This document shows positions 8,426 through 16,350 of a stretch of DNA of 23,422 nt, one piece after another. Positions within the stretch are counted from its first letter, which is position 1. Every line of letters begins with the position of its first letter. A model generated the notes under the pieces. That model saw nothing but the letters and a program-made list of their open reading frames with translations. It did not search any database and had not been told where the DNA came from. This DNA comes from Chrysochromulina parva. Lineage: Eukaryota > Haptophyta > Prymnesiales > Chrysochromulinaceae. The translations under genes were made by a program, and so were the position numbers. The stretch covers positions 1 to 23,422 of the forward strand of contig PJAB01000585.1 of the NCBI GenBank assembly GCA_002887195.1. Direction: 5' to 3'.

Positions 8426-8839
8426 ATGCTCCCACTGTTTCTGGCGGCGGCTCTGGATTGGCACGCATTGCCCTTTCATGCGCGCGCGTCATCAACATCG
8501 CTACATGATCTGGCTTGCTGGCGTGATACGAAAGTCGTCGCGCAGCTTTGGGGAGAAGGTGCGTACGACGGTGAGGAGGACGAGTATGATGATGCACTGG
8601 CGCGCTATGCAGCCCTGGGACTCTTGAAGAACAAGAAGAACATCGACGACGACGACGACACCACGCCCGAAATGATGCTTGAGTATTCCATGAAACGGCT
8701 AGATGCGCTCCAGCGCCGAGCGGAGAATGAGACGCAGCCGATCGACATGCAAGTGGCAGTCGCAGCAGCAATAGACGCGGCAGCCGCACTCGAAGCGAAG
8801 AAGATGAAGAAGAACCCACCACAAACTGATGAGCCGTAG
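8426..8839 (+). CDS. Small acidic hypothetical protein
   Basis: An ATG-started ORF of 137 residues. The first 20 residues (MLPLFLAAALDWHALPFHAR) are weakly hydrophobic and could be a poor signal sequence. An acidic patch, AYDGEEDEYDDALARYAAL, is followed by a Lys-rich stretch, a run of five Asp, and a helix-prone tail with Ala- and Lys-rich segments. I recognise no domain. It may be the last exon of a larger gene: the acidic part looks more protein-like than the first 30 residues. It is co-directional with the PHM-like gene upstream and convergent with the PDI-like gene, whose stop is 145 bp away. Confidence 0.4.
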   Translation: MLPLFLAAALDWHALPFHARASSTSLHDLACWRDTKVVAQLWGEGAYDGEEDEYDDALARYAALGLLKNKKNIDDDDDTTPEMMLEYSMKRLDALQRRAENETQPIDMQVAVAAAIDAAAALEAKKMKKNPPQTDEP

Positions 8840-8983
8840 GTAGTGTAGAAGCTTTAGGAAAGTAGTTAATCTGCGAGTCTTTTCGCGCCAGCTCTCAACG
8901 CCCACCCGATCTCCGCCCGGCCACTCATGCCGCACACGCCGGTCGCCGCGGCGTAGGGCGCGCACTGTGCGACTGTGAGACGG

Positions 8984-10789
8984 TCACAGCTCGTCCTTAC
9001 CGCGCAGACGCCCAGCGTCGATCTTGACCTCGGCGTGCGCCTGCAAAAACTCGGTGAGCCCCTCGACACTCAGCTCGACATCGATCCCGACGGGTATTTG
9101 GCGGTTGCTTGCGGTGAAGAGATAGAGCGTCGGAAAGCCGTCGTATTCGAGCCCGGGCACCTCGTTCTTGGTGCCGTCCATCTTGGCGATCACGACGCTC
9201 TTGATCTCGGCGAACCTCACACCGAGCTGCAGGTACTCGGGCTCGAGCTTCTTGCAGTGGCCGCACCATGGCGCGTAGATCTGGAGCAGCACGTCGAGAC
9301 CACTCACGTTGACGAGCGTGTCGAAGGTGTCACCGACCACGAGGGCGACTGGGCCGTCATTGACTTCCGGCAGCGGCTCACTCTGGCGCACCGGCGCCGC
9401 CTTGCCCTCGAGCATCGCGTTGACGAAACCGTCGAGGTACTTTTCGAGCGCTGCACCGGGCGTCCCGGGCGTCGGTGGCGGACGACCCTCGGGCGGCGCG
9501 TAGCGCACCTCGGCCTCGAAATCGTGCCCCAGGTCGATGCCGAAAAAGGTCAGCCCGTCCGCCGCGGCGACCTGCGCCTCGTCCACGCGAAACAGCTCCA
9601 GCAAGCCATCGGATGCATCTTCATGCACGTCGACGAAGACGACGAGGCACTTCCCCACATGCCGACGTGAGAGGGCGCGCAGGGGCAACTCCTCGGCAGC
9701 GAGCTGTGCAGGCGTTCCGAACGCGAGCAGCTGCACGTGCGCCGGGCCCGCGACCAGAGCAGCCTCGTACGCCTCGGTGAAGGGCACGATCTGCGGCAGA
9801 GCGTGCGTCACAACGAGCGTCTTCAGCCCGTCCTCGAAGCCCTCCGTAGACGCACCCTCGTGAGCGCCTTCGGAGTTGGCGAGCGAAGCACGCACGACGC
9901 GCTCGTCGTGTGGCTTGAGGACCAAGGCCGCCACCTGCTCGACCGGGGCATCTTTCCCACTCATTGCGGCACGCATGATCTGCTGCAGGTAGTTCTTGTC
10001 CAGCTTCATAGCATTGCCCGAGGCGCCGGTGGTCGACGCGGCGCCGTGTTTGTTGGCCACTTCGACCGCCGCTGCGAAGGCCTGCGCGTCGGTGGTGTAT
10101 GCCACGCGAGCGCGGTCCACATAGGGAGCGGCGGCGCGATCGAGCGCAGGCCGCAGTGCGCTCGCACTCGAGGCCGGCAGCTGTAGCACGATGCCCATCA
10201 TCGGATCACGCAGTTGTCCTGTCACCCATGTCCGCGCCGCAGCGGCGTCGCTCACCTCGACTACCGGAGGACCGAGCCGCCGCACTACCCACTCGACGAT
10301 CTCGCCGGCCTTGTGGTTGCCGTGTGTCAGGTACTCGCGTGGGTGCTCGTCCGCTAAAGATGTGAACCACAGGAGCGTCGGGTAGCCCGCGACGTGGAAC
10401 AGATCTGCGAGAGCCTCCTCCGCGACAGCATCCACCTTGGCGAGGCGGACCTCGAGCCCGCGCGCCTGCAGCTCGTCGGCAGCGGCAGCGAACTCGGGCG
10501 CGAGTGCACGGCTGTGGCTGCACCACGGCGCGTAAAACTGCACGAGCATGACGGGGAAGTGCCCGCGGGCCATCGTAAAGTTGGCGGCGGACAGCACCAG
10601 CACGCTCTCCTCTGAGAATTCTACCGGCTTCCAATCGGGCGTCGAGCCATCCGGCCTTGCTTCCTGATGGGTCACGATCTCGCCTTCATCTATAGCGACG
10701 GACGCGATCGCAGAGGTTGTCAGGTGAAGGCCGCCTTCATCTACAGCGACGGACGCGATCGCAGAGATCGCAATGAGAAGCAAGCGCAT
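8984..10789 (-). CDS. ER protein disulfide isomerase-like protein (KDEL-terminated)
   Basis: From the ATG at 10789 the product is 601 residues. It starts with a signal peptide (MRLLLIAISAIASVA) and ends in KDEL, so it is a lumenal ER protein. The first thioredoxin-like domain has FYAPWCSHSRALAPEF (C90, with Ser93 where the second Cys should be). The last has YAPWCGHCKKLEPEYL, a full CGHC site (C509/C512). The middle 250 residues fit two inactive b-type thioredoxin folds, giving an a-b-b'-a' layout of usual PDI length. PDIs form and reshuffle disulfides in secreted proteins; here only the C-terminal site can cycle normally, while the first could at most form mixed disulfides. Two more upstream in-frame Mets exist (10816, 10957), but 10789 gives the best signal peptide. 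The region just after the signal peptide carries a tandem duplication. It is divergent from the glycosyltransferase-like gene. Confidence 0.92.
   Translation of the reverse strand: MRLLLIAISAIASVAVDEGGLHLTTSAIASVAIDEGEIVTHQEARPDGSTPDWKPVEFSEESVLVLSAANFTMARGHFPVMLVQFYAPWCSHSRALAPEFAAAADELQARGLEVRLAKVDAVAEEALADLFHVAGYPTLLWFTSLADEHPREYLTHGNHKAGEIVEWVVRRLGPPVVEVSDAAAARTWVTGQLRDPMMGIVLQLPASSASALRPALDRAAAPYVDRARVAYTTDAQAFAAAVEVANKHGAASTTGASGNAMKLDKNYLQQIMRAAMSGKDAPVEQVAALVLKPHDERVVRASLANSEGAHEGASTEGFEDGLKTLVVTHALPQIVPFTEAYEAALVAGPAHVQLLAFGTPAQLAAEELPLRALSRRHVGKCLVVFVDVHEDASDGLLELFRVDEAQVAAADGLTFFGIDLGHDFEAEVRYAPPEGRPPPTPGTPGAALEKYLDGFVNAMLEGKAAPVRQSEPLPEVNDGPVALVVGDTFDTLVNVSGLDVLLQIYAPWCGHCKKLEPEYLQLGVRFAEIKSVVIAKMDGTKNEVPGLEYDGFPTLYLFTASNRQIPVGIDVELSVEGLTEFLQAHAEVKIDAGRLRGKDEL
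10681..10766 (-). repeat. 51-bp tandem duplication at the PDI signal-peptide cleavage region
   Basis: A 35-base block recurs at 10681-10715 and 10732-10766 with one mismatch, a period of 51 bases (17 codons). In the protein it repeats SAIASVAVDEG as SAIASVAIDEG. The frame is kept, and the repeat duplicates the hydrophobic end of the signal peptide together with its likely cleavage site. Confidence 0.85.
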
Positions 10790-10930
10790 GTTTTTGTGTG
10801 TGGCTGGAGAGGTCATGCCCAAAAATGGGAGGGAACTTGAATTGAAATACCAATCAAGGCCGAGCGCTGTCAGTTGTCTCAAATAGTGTTCTTGCACGTA
10901 ACATATTGGCATCATGCAAGGAGAAATGTG

Positions 10931-10960
10931 AGTTTGCATGCACTGAAGAGTTTGCATGCG
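10931..10960. promoter_or_regulatory. Paired AGTTTGCATGC motif in a divergent upstream region
   Basis: AGTTTGCATGC occurs at 10931-10941 and 10949-10959, 18 bases apart, between the PDI-like (minus) and glycosyltransferase-like (plus) starts. The 13-mer GAGTTTGCATGCG of the second copy is also found at 16424-16436 upstream of the channel gene. A shared transcription-factor site is possible but unproven. Confidence 0.3.
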
Positions 10961-11024
10961 TTTTTTGATTCGCTGAAATCAGGAGGTTGTGTGTGGGGCT
11001 CAAAGCACTTCAGCCCTTATTGAC

Positions 11025-12452
11025 ATGCTTGTGGAAGTCGTCATCCCATCGTTCGAAGGTCATCTGCTCTTCTTGCACGACCAGCTCGCTTCTTGGTACA
11101 GGTACTGCATCGATGCGTCTCGCGTCAACTTCACCATCGTTACGTCCGACTTTGCGGAGACTGTTCTGTTCAGAAAGGCATTGAAGCGTCTGGAAACTAT
11201 GCTGTCCATCCGCGTGCTGGACGTGTGGGAGAGCTTACGCGCCGCTGGTGAGCATATCAGCCACGCTCGTCTTCTACGGCTCATTGGCAAACCTTCGAAT
11301 CCGGAAGAACGTCCTCCATGGCCAGGTGCTCTGCCTCTAAGGAAGATAGACTCGTTCAAGCATGTGCTACAGAGTACCAAGAAGCTGTACGGATGCCTCG
11401 CGAGCAAGGCCGACTGGTGCTTTGTGACCGACTCTGAGACGTTGCTCATTCGTTGTGTGCGCCTCGCTGAGCTAGTCGCTCATTACATAGCTAAGGGTCG
11501 CACAATCCTACATAACCCCAGGTACAACCCGCCAGTGTACAGGCCAGACGGCCTTCAAGCTAACAAGCGTGTATGGAGTCGCTTCGGCATGTGGCAATGC
11601 GCCCGCCGAACCAACGTGTTACTTTTGGGCTGCGACCGGCCGCGCATCGGCTGGTTGATGGAATCGTACAACTGGATGTGGGAGCGACCACTCCTCAGGA
11701 TGTTTCACACGTTCCTGCTCGCGCGCAACACCACGCCTGTCCAGATGTGGGAGAGAGACGCATTCGGCGCAGCTCTGCGACCGAACGAGACGGGACGCGA
11801 GCCTTTTGTGAGCGGCTTTCCTGACGGCGTCGCGTGCCGTACATTCCTGGCCATTGAGCAGACTTACTACATGTTCATTGCTCTCGCGGCGAACATTTCA
11901 AACAGCGGCTGTGTCAAACAGGAGGGCGCTGCGCAGCTGCGAGATGCGCGGAACTTGGCGCGTCGCTACACATTTGTGAGCACAGCCGAGCTCGCCAACC
12001 GACTCGTCTTACCATTTCGGGTTGCCACTGCCAATGTGGACCATGGCCTATGCTCGTTTGGCGAGTGTCTGAGCGCATTGCTTCCTCAAATGACATCGTA
12101 CCAAGCTTCTCATGTGGCCAACTTCATGCGCGCGCACGCGATCGCGACGCTCTCACCTCGTGCACCACGGAATCTCAGCTGTGCTTATTGCACGCCACCT
12201 GCACGAGAGCTGACAAGGATAGAATCCACATTTCTGAATCGCTCTCAAGTGAGCTTCATCACCAGTGGCAACATGCATAGTGGACCCATGATGTATTTCG
12301 CCAGAGCTCGTAACGGTTTGCCTCCCAACCAGCATAGCCTGGCTGCAAGCATGGCAGTCAAGATTGCACGCTCAAAGAGACCAGCTAGAAGAATACACAC
12401 GACGAGGGTCTTGCAAGACATGATACAACAGGATGTTCTAAAGAGGTGTTGA
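11025..12452 (+). CDS. Putative GT-A-like glycosyltransferase
   Basis: The product is 475 residues from the ATG at 11025. The N-terminus, VEVVIPSFEGHLLFLHDQL, resembles the nucleotide-sugar-binding start of GT-A glycosyltransferases (VIPS followed by a helix). About 115 residues later, KADWCFVTDSETLLI has the hydrophobic-D-x-D/E pattern of a metal-binding DXD motif, here DSE. Aromatic, Cys-containing segments follow, such as WLMESYNWMWERP. No transmembrane helix or signal peptide is evident from this start. The frame is open upstream to a stop at 10974-10976, and a pyrimidine-rich stretch ending in CAG at 10980-10982 could be a 3' splice site, so a first exon with a membrane anchor may be missing. 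By eye, GC at third codon positions is lower than in the neighbouring PDI-like gene. The family call is inference from two motifs; the substrate is unknown. Confidence 0.5.
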   Translation: MLVEVVIPSFEGHLLFLHDQLASWYRYCIDASRVNFTIVTSDFAETVLFRKALKRLETMLSIRVLDVWESLRAAGEHISHARLLRLIGKPSNPEERPPWPGALPLRKIDSFKHVLQSTKKLYGCLASKADWCFVTDSETLLIRCVRLAELVAHYIAKGRTILHNPRYNPPVYRPDGLQANKRVWSRFGMWQCARRTNVLLLGCDRPRIGWLMESYNWMWERPLLRMFHTFLLARNTTPVQMWERDAFGAALRPNETGREPFVSGFPDGVACRTFLAIEQTYYMFIALAANISNSGCVKQEGAAQLRDARNLARRYTFVSTAELANRLVLPFRVATANVDHGLCSFGECLSALLPQMTSYQASHVANFMRAHAIATLSPRAPRNLSCAYCTPPARELTRIESTFLNRSQVSFITSGNMHSGPMMYFARARNGLPPNQHSLAASMAVKIARSKRPARRIHTTRVLQDMIQQDVLKRC

Positions 12453-12660
12453 AACGTTCCACGCGCAACGTCAGGCCTCCGTGCTCCGTCGGGGCGGCGA
12501 GGCTATACGGAAAGCGTGGTGGGTATTCGATTGAAAGTGCCCTAGTTACGACTTACGTTTGGGTGACGTGTACACTGATCACTGTGCTCGCTTTCGTAGA
12601 TTTTTAGCATGGCGGCTCTGACAAATTCACTTGTCCGCTCGTGTACTGTGCGTGTCGGCC

Positions 12661-12702
12661 TCGCGCCTCGCGCCTCGCGCCTCGCGCCTCGCGCCTCGCG
12701 CC
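12661..12702. repeat. TCGCGCC heptamer tandem repeat
   Basis: Six perfect copies of a 7-base unit lie just beyond the stop codon of the minus-strand methyltransferase fusion, in the convergent gap with the glycosyltransferase-like gene. The surrounding 12453-12732 shows no supported gene. Confidence 0.85.
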
Positions 12703-12732
12703 TCGCGGCCCTCACTACTGTCGCCGTTCAGC

Positions 12733-15069
12733 TCAGTCGAACGGTTTGCGTAGGTCAAAATAGTCTCGGCCTTCGAAGTCGAGAGGTCTCTGCATCACGA
12801 TCATCTTGATCACGTGCAGCTGCTCGTGTGCGTCTGCATCCGCAGCCGCACAGCTCGCACTGCAGTACGTGGCCAGACGGCAGTATCGGCATCGACGCAG
12901 CAACACCGGAGGCTCGCCAGTCGGAGGCCGATCACGTTCGGTGCGCACATCGAGGCCCTGCAGCCCGTGCTGGCCGCACGGCCCACAGCACTTGAGGAGC
13001 GGGTGGGCGAAGGGATGCATACGCCGAGCTCCGCTCGCCGCTCTCACGGCGCCGTCGTGGGCAGCTCCGCTCGCCGCTCTCACGGCGCCGTCGTGGGCAG
13101 CTCCGCTCGCCGCTCTCACGGCCCACTGGCCGGTGAGCTGCTCACGACGGCGCCAGAGCGTGAGGTCCTCGGTGGTGTCGCCCCAGCATGGGAGCGCCAA
13201 GCGCCGTTCCAAGCGCCAGTTTTGAAAGAGTTCGCGCTCGAATGCGGCGTTGCCGGTGTCGCCAAGCCACTCGCCCACGTGCGCGAAGCGGTTTCCACAA
13301 AAGGCTCGCAGCGAGTCCAATGCCATCCGGTCGCGCGGCGGTGGATAGCACATGAGCAGCGTGTGCTCATGCCACTCGCGCCTCGCTAGCTGCTCAGGCC
13401 CACCCTTGCTGATGGGCACATAGGTCGGCACACCAGCGTGGTACTCATTGCGCGCCTCCTCGTCGCTGTCGACGAGACGCCTCGCCGAATCGCCGCGGCT
13501 CGGCGGACGAGCATCAAACGCGCTCACGCTCACGCCGCGCTCGTGGAGGAGGGCCGCCCAGTAGCCCGTGCCCGCGCCCATCTCGACATACGGCCCGTGT
13601 GCGGCGAGGAGATCAAGCGCGTCCATGGATGGCACGGCGAACGCAAACAGCCAGCAGGGCCACGAGCGGTCTGCACGACGCCAGTCCATCACGAGCCGCG
13701 GGGCCGGCGGGTCCTCGTCTCGCATGGAGCTCGCGGATGGAGCCAGCGTCGTATCGAAGCCCTGCCGGAGCTCCGCACTGAGGCTGTCGGCGTGCAGCAA
13801 TGCCACGGCCTCGAGCTGCCGGGCCACCCAAAGCGCGAGCAACTGCGGGACGCCTTCACGCACGGCGAGCACGTGCGACCCGCTCGCGCCGTCTCGAGCG
13901 CTCGCGCCGCCTCGAGCGCTCGCCCCGGCGCGCACCGCGTCGAAGAGCGCGCTGTAGTGGGCGGTCACTACCTGCCCGAGCCAGGAAGCCGAGTTGACCC
14001 TGGGTGCAGCGGCCGCGCTGCTTGCCGTCGTTGCTTCCAGTGGCAGCTCGCGCTGTAGTGGGCGCTTTGCCGACCGCACCGCTGCAGTCCTCTGCGATGC
14101 AGGCTGAGCGTCGTGCTGAGCGAATGTGAGGCGCTGGAGTGGGCGCGCTGTCTCGGCCATCGCTGACCAACGGGCGTGCTGCGCGAAGGTCCACTCTGGT
14201 GCGTGGCTACGAAGGAAGAAGAGCGCAGGCTCACGCAAGAGCTGCAGAGCATCCTCGTGAGCGTCCTCGTGAGCGTCCTCGTGAGCGTCCTCGTGAGCGA
14301 AACCCTCGTGAGCGTCCTCGTGAGCGTCCTCGTATGCGGCGAGCGTCGTGCGGAGCGAGAGGCACGGATGGCCATCGACGAGGCAGAGGAAGATGAGTTG
14401 GAAGAAGGTGCGGTCGATGAGGTCGAGTGCGTGGAGCTGCAAGGTGGGCGAGATGCGCCGCACATTCTGCTCTGTCAGTACCGCAACGGCCTCGTCGCAC
14501 CGTGCGACAGCGTCACGCTCGAATGCATCACGCGCATCGCAGCGGACCTCGCTGTCGCCGCCATCATCCCCGCGACTCATGACCGCCGTGGAGAAGACGC
14601 GGATGGCCGCGCAGGCGGAACGCGAGTCGGCATCGCAGAGGACTGCGCGCCGCGCGGCCACGAGGTGCATGGCGAGCTCGGCGGCCAGTTTCAGGCTTGT
14701 CGTGCCCGGCTTCGAAGCACAAGGCATTGGGATGGGTGGCGGAGGGATGCTCTGACCCATAGCATGCGCGGCGCCGCCAGCCGGCGCTGCCCCTGCTTGG
14801 CCGATCGCCGTGCTGTAGCCGCAAATATGGACGGTGCAACCGGGCGTGCCTGTGCATCGCAGCTGCAGAGCCTCGCCGTTCACAGATAGGGCAGCGTTTG
14901 GCCGGTCCCGCAAAGTGAGTCGGCAGACGAGCTGATCGCCCACGTACAAGTGGGCATGCGCGTTTCCGTCGGGTACGCTCGGGCTGGGTAAAAGCGTCGC
15001 AGTCGTGAGGCGCAGTGCTCGCAGCGTCACAGCATCGCCCGTGGACAGCTCGAGGCCGAAGAAGCGCAT
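12733..15069 (-). CDS. Nucleoplasmin-like domain / SAM methyltransferase / MYND zinc-finger fusion
   Basis: From the ATG at 15069 the product has 778 residues. Residues 1 to about 85 (MRFFGLELSTGDAV ... VHICGYST) match the nucleoplasmin-like fold of HD2 histone-modifying proteins and nucleolar FKBPs, whose members bind histones. A middle region carries EDAH repeats (about 246-275). A class I methyltransferase core follows: motif I YVEMGAGTGYWAALL (about 496-510), then LLMCYPPPRD and a GEWLGDTGNAAFE block typical of an uncharacterised eukaryotic methyltransferase family. The C-terminus is a MYND-type finger, CCGPC ... CRYCRLATYCSASC ... HEQLH, with His where the last Cys is usual. A chromatin- or nucleolus-linked protein methyltransferase is a reasonable guess; the substrate is unknown. 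The ORF extends 58 codons further upstream, but that part overlaps the divergent gene, and the nucleoplasmin fold begins at 15069. Confidence 0.82.
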   Translation of the reverse strand: MRFFGLELSTGDAVTLRALRLTTATLLPSPSVPDGNAHAHLYVGDQLVCRLTLRDRPNAALSVNGEALQLRCTGTPGCTVHICGYSTAIGQAGAAPAGGAAHAMGQSIPPPPIPMPCASKPGTTSLKLAAELAMHLVAARRAVLCDADSRSACAAIRVFSTAVMSRGDDGGDSEVRCDARDAFERDAVARCDEAVAVLTEQNVRRISPTLQLHALDLIDRTFFQLIFLCLVDGHPCLSLRTTLAAYEDAHEDAHEGFAHEDAHEDAHEDAHEDALQLLREPALFFLRSHAPEWTFAQHARWSAMAETARPLQRLTFAQHDAQPASQRTAAVRSAKRPLQRELPLEATTASSAAAAPRVNSASWLGQVVTAHYSALFDAVRAGASARGGASARDGASGSHVLAVREGVPQLLALWVARQLEAVALLHADSLSAELRQGFDTTLAPSASSMRDEDPPAPRLVMDWRRADRSWPCWLFAFAVPSMDALDLLAAHGPYVEMGAGTGYWAALLHERGVSVSAFDARPPSRGDSARRLVDSDEEARNEYHAGVPTYVPISKGGPEQLARREWHEHTLLMCYPPPRDRMALDSLRAFCGNRFAHVGEWLGDTGNAAFERELFQNWRLERRLALPCWGDTTEDLTLWRRREQLTGQWAVRAASGAAHDGAVRAASGAAHDGAVRAASGARRMHPFAHPLLKCCGPCGQHGLQGLDVRTERDRPPTGEPPVLLRRCRYCRLATYCSASCAAADADAHEQLHVIKMIVMQRPLDFEGRDYFDLRKPFD
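13027..13122 (-). repeat. 36-bp in-frame minisatellite
   Basis: Two full copies (13027-13062, 13063-13098) and a partial third (to 13122) of a 36-base unit appear identical by eye. They encode AVRAASGAAHDG repeats between the methyltransferase domain and the MYND finger, so the repeat sets the length of the linker. Confidence 0.88.
13881..13925 (-). repeat. 18-bp in-frame repeat
   Basis: Units at 13881-13898 and 13899-13916, with a partial third, encode GASARD/GASARG just N-terminal of the methyltransferase region. This is a second, independent minisatellite in the same gene. Confidence 0.7.
14250..14332 (-). repeat. 12-bp in-frame minisatellite encoding EDAH
   Basis: Repeats of a 12-base unit (GAGCGTCCTCGT on the plus strand) encode a run of EDAH tetrapeptides interrupted once by EGFAH. 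The acidic/His run sits between the nucleoplasmin-like and methyltransferase domains and could bind metal or histones. Confidence 0.88.
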
Positions 15070-15207
15070 TGGTGTGAAAATCGAGGCGACGAGCGAGAAA
15101 TGAGGGCGCTCGATACCCGGTAGCCGCCTACGTCGGCATGAATCGAACTTAGTTGAGTACTCTGTATCTAAGTTGGAACCAGTTGGTGAATTCCGCAGAA
15201 CGCGCGC

Positions 15208-16350
15208 ATGCTGAAACGGCACCGAGCCATGCGCGCCGTTCACATCTCAGCGCTGCTCTCCTTCGTCGTCCCACTTCACTCGCTTTCGCTCGCTTCCCGA
15301 GTCAAAGCTAGCATCACGGGGGTTCACGCATCAAGCCATGTTGCGCGCCTTAGCTCTCAGCCCGTGCTCAGCGGTGCTCGCGTTCGGATCGCTGATCTCA
15401 AACAGCGGCTCGCGGCTGCGGGAGTGAGCACAGCTGGCATCGTCGAAAAGGAGGAGTTGGTACGGTTGTGTGCTGCACTAGACGTCAGCGAGCGATCGCA
15501 AAGCGGCAAATGCGAAGAGGTCATTACGTTGGACATCATCTACAATCAGGGCGGTGCATATGCGACCTTTGACGCGCCCAACGGTGCAGCACTGCGGCTG
15601 CTTGTCGACACTGGCGCAGCTGTGTCACTCATAGCTACTGCTGCAGGCACAGCGATGCTGCGCACCCGCCGATATCCTACGGTGTCGCTGCCTTGCCCGA
15701 TGGCGCCTCCTCAGACCATCTTCCCACCCGGCGTGGACGGCATCTTGGGGCTCGACATCCTGCGGCGCTTTGGTGCGCTCGAGTTGGACTGGGAGCAGTC
15801 TGAGATGCGGCTCTATGCACAGGCGAGCTCGATGGCACACCAAGGGAATGCTATTGCACTCCCTTTTCGCTTCAAGCGCGTCGCTGCAGGTGAGTTGCCC
15901 TTCATCCTCGCTGACTTTGGAGGGGGACCCTCTGGACGACTCGAAGCACTGGTCGACACCGGATCGCCAGTGACCATGGTGACTCCCGAGCTCGCCGCCA
16001 ACGCCCGGATGCAAGGCACCGCGGACCCGAACGATGACGTGATTAGCACGGGCATCGACGGCCAGCCCACACGTATGCGCGCGATGCTCTGCGAGCGCCT
16101 CGAACTAGGAGACGCACTCAGAGCTGACAGTGGCGTGTCGCACGACGCTGCTACGGTCTACTCTGGGAACTGCTCGATGATGGCCAAAGTTGGGTGGACG
16201 GGCACGCCGGCGGCATTGCTAGGGCTCGACGTGCTGCGGAGCGGTGTTCGTGGCGGGCAGCAGCCTTTCGCGCCTGCGACGGGTGGTCCCAACAAAAGGG
16301 GCCGACTCGTCGTTGACTTCGACAACACGCGCTTGCTCATCGTTCCTTGA
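15208..16350 (+). CDS. Secreted aspartic-protease-like protein with two retropepsin-like halves
   Basis: The product has 380 residues, or 373 from a second ATG at 15229. The N-terminus (MRAVHISALLSFVVPLHSLS after the second Met) is a credible signal peptide, possibly the first part of an organelle-targeting sequence. A helical SAP-like segment follows (VRIADLKQRLAAAGVS...EKEELVRLCAAL, about 59-92). Two similar catalytic halves come next: LLVDTGAAVSLI (Asp134) with GVDGILGLDILRRFG, and ALVDTGSPVTMV (Asp250) with LLGLDVLRSG. Each half has a DTG and the later hydrophobic-Gly motif of clan AA proteases, so the chain could fold as an intramolecular retropepsin dimer. Substrate and compartment are unknown. 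It starts only 138 bp from the divergent methyltransferase fusion, implying a shared promoter region. Confidence 0.8.
   Translation: MLKRHRAMRAVHISALLSFVVPLHSLSLASRVKASITGVHASSHVARLSSQPVLSGARVRIADLKQRLAAAGVSTAGIVEKEELVRLCAALDVSERSQSGKCEEVITLDIIYNQGGAYATFDAPNGAALRLLVDTGAAVSLIATAAGTAMLRTRRYPTVSLPCPMAPPQTIFPPGVDGILGLDILRRFGALELDWEQSEMRLYAQASSMAHQGNAIALPFRFKRVAAGELPFILADFGGGPSGRLEALVDTGSPVTMVTPELAANARMQGTADPNDDVISTGIDGQPTRMRAMLCERLELGDALRADSGVSHDAATVYSGNCSMMAKVGWTGTPAALLGLDVLRSGVRGGQQPFAPATGGPNKRGRLVVDFDNTRLLIVP

Noticed and set aside
12661..12702. Heptamer repeat as a telomere or centromere element
   Set aside because: Only six copies of a GC-rich unit in an ordinary intergenic gap; a simple minisatellite is the plainer reading.
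15070..15243. 58-codon N-terminal extension of the methyltransferase fusion
   Set aside because: It overlaps the start of the divergent protease-like gene and looks non-coding; the nucleoplasmin-like fold starts at the Met at 15069.
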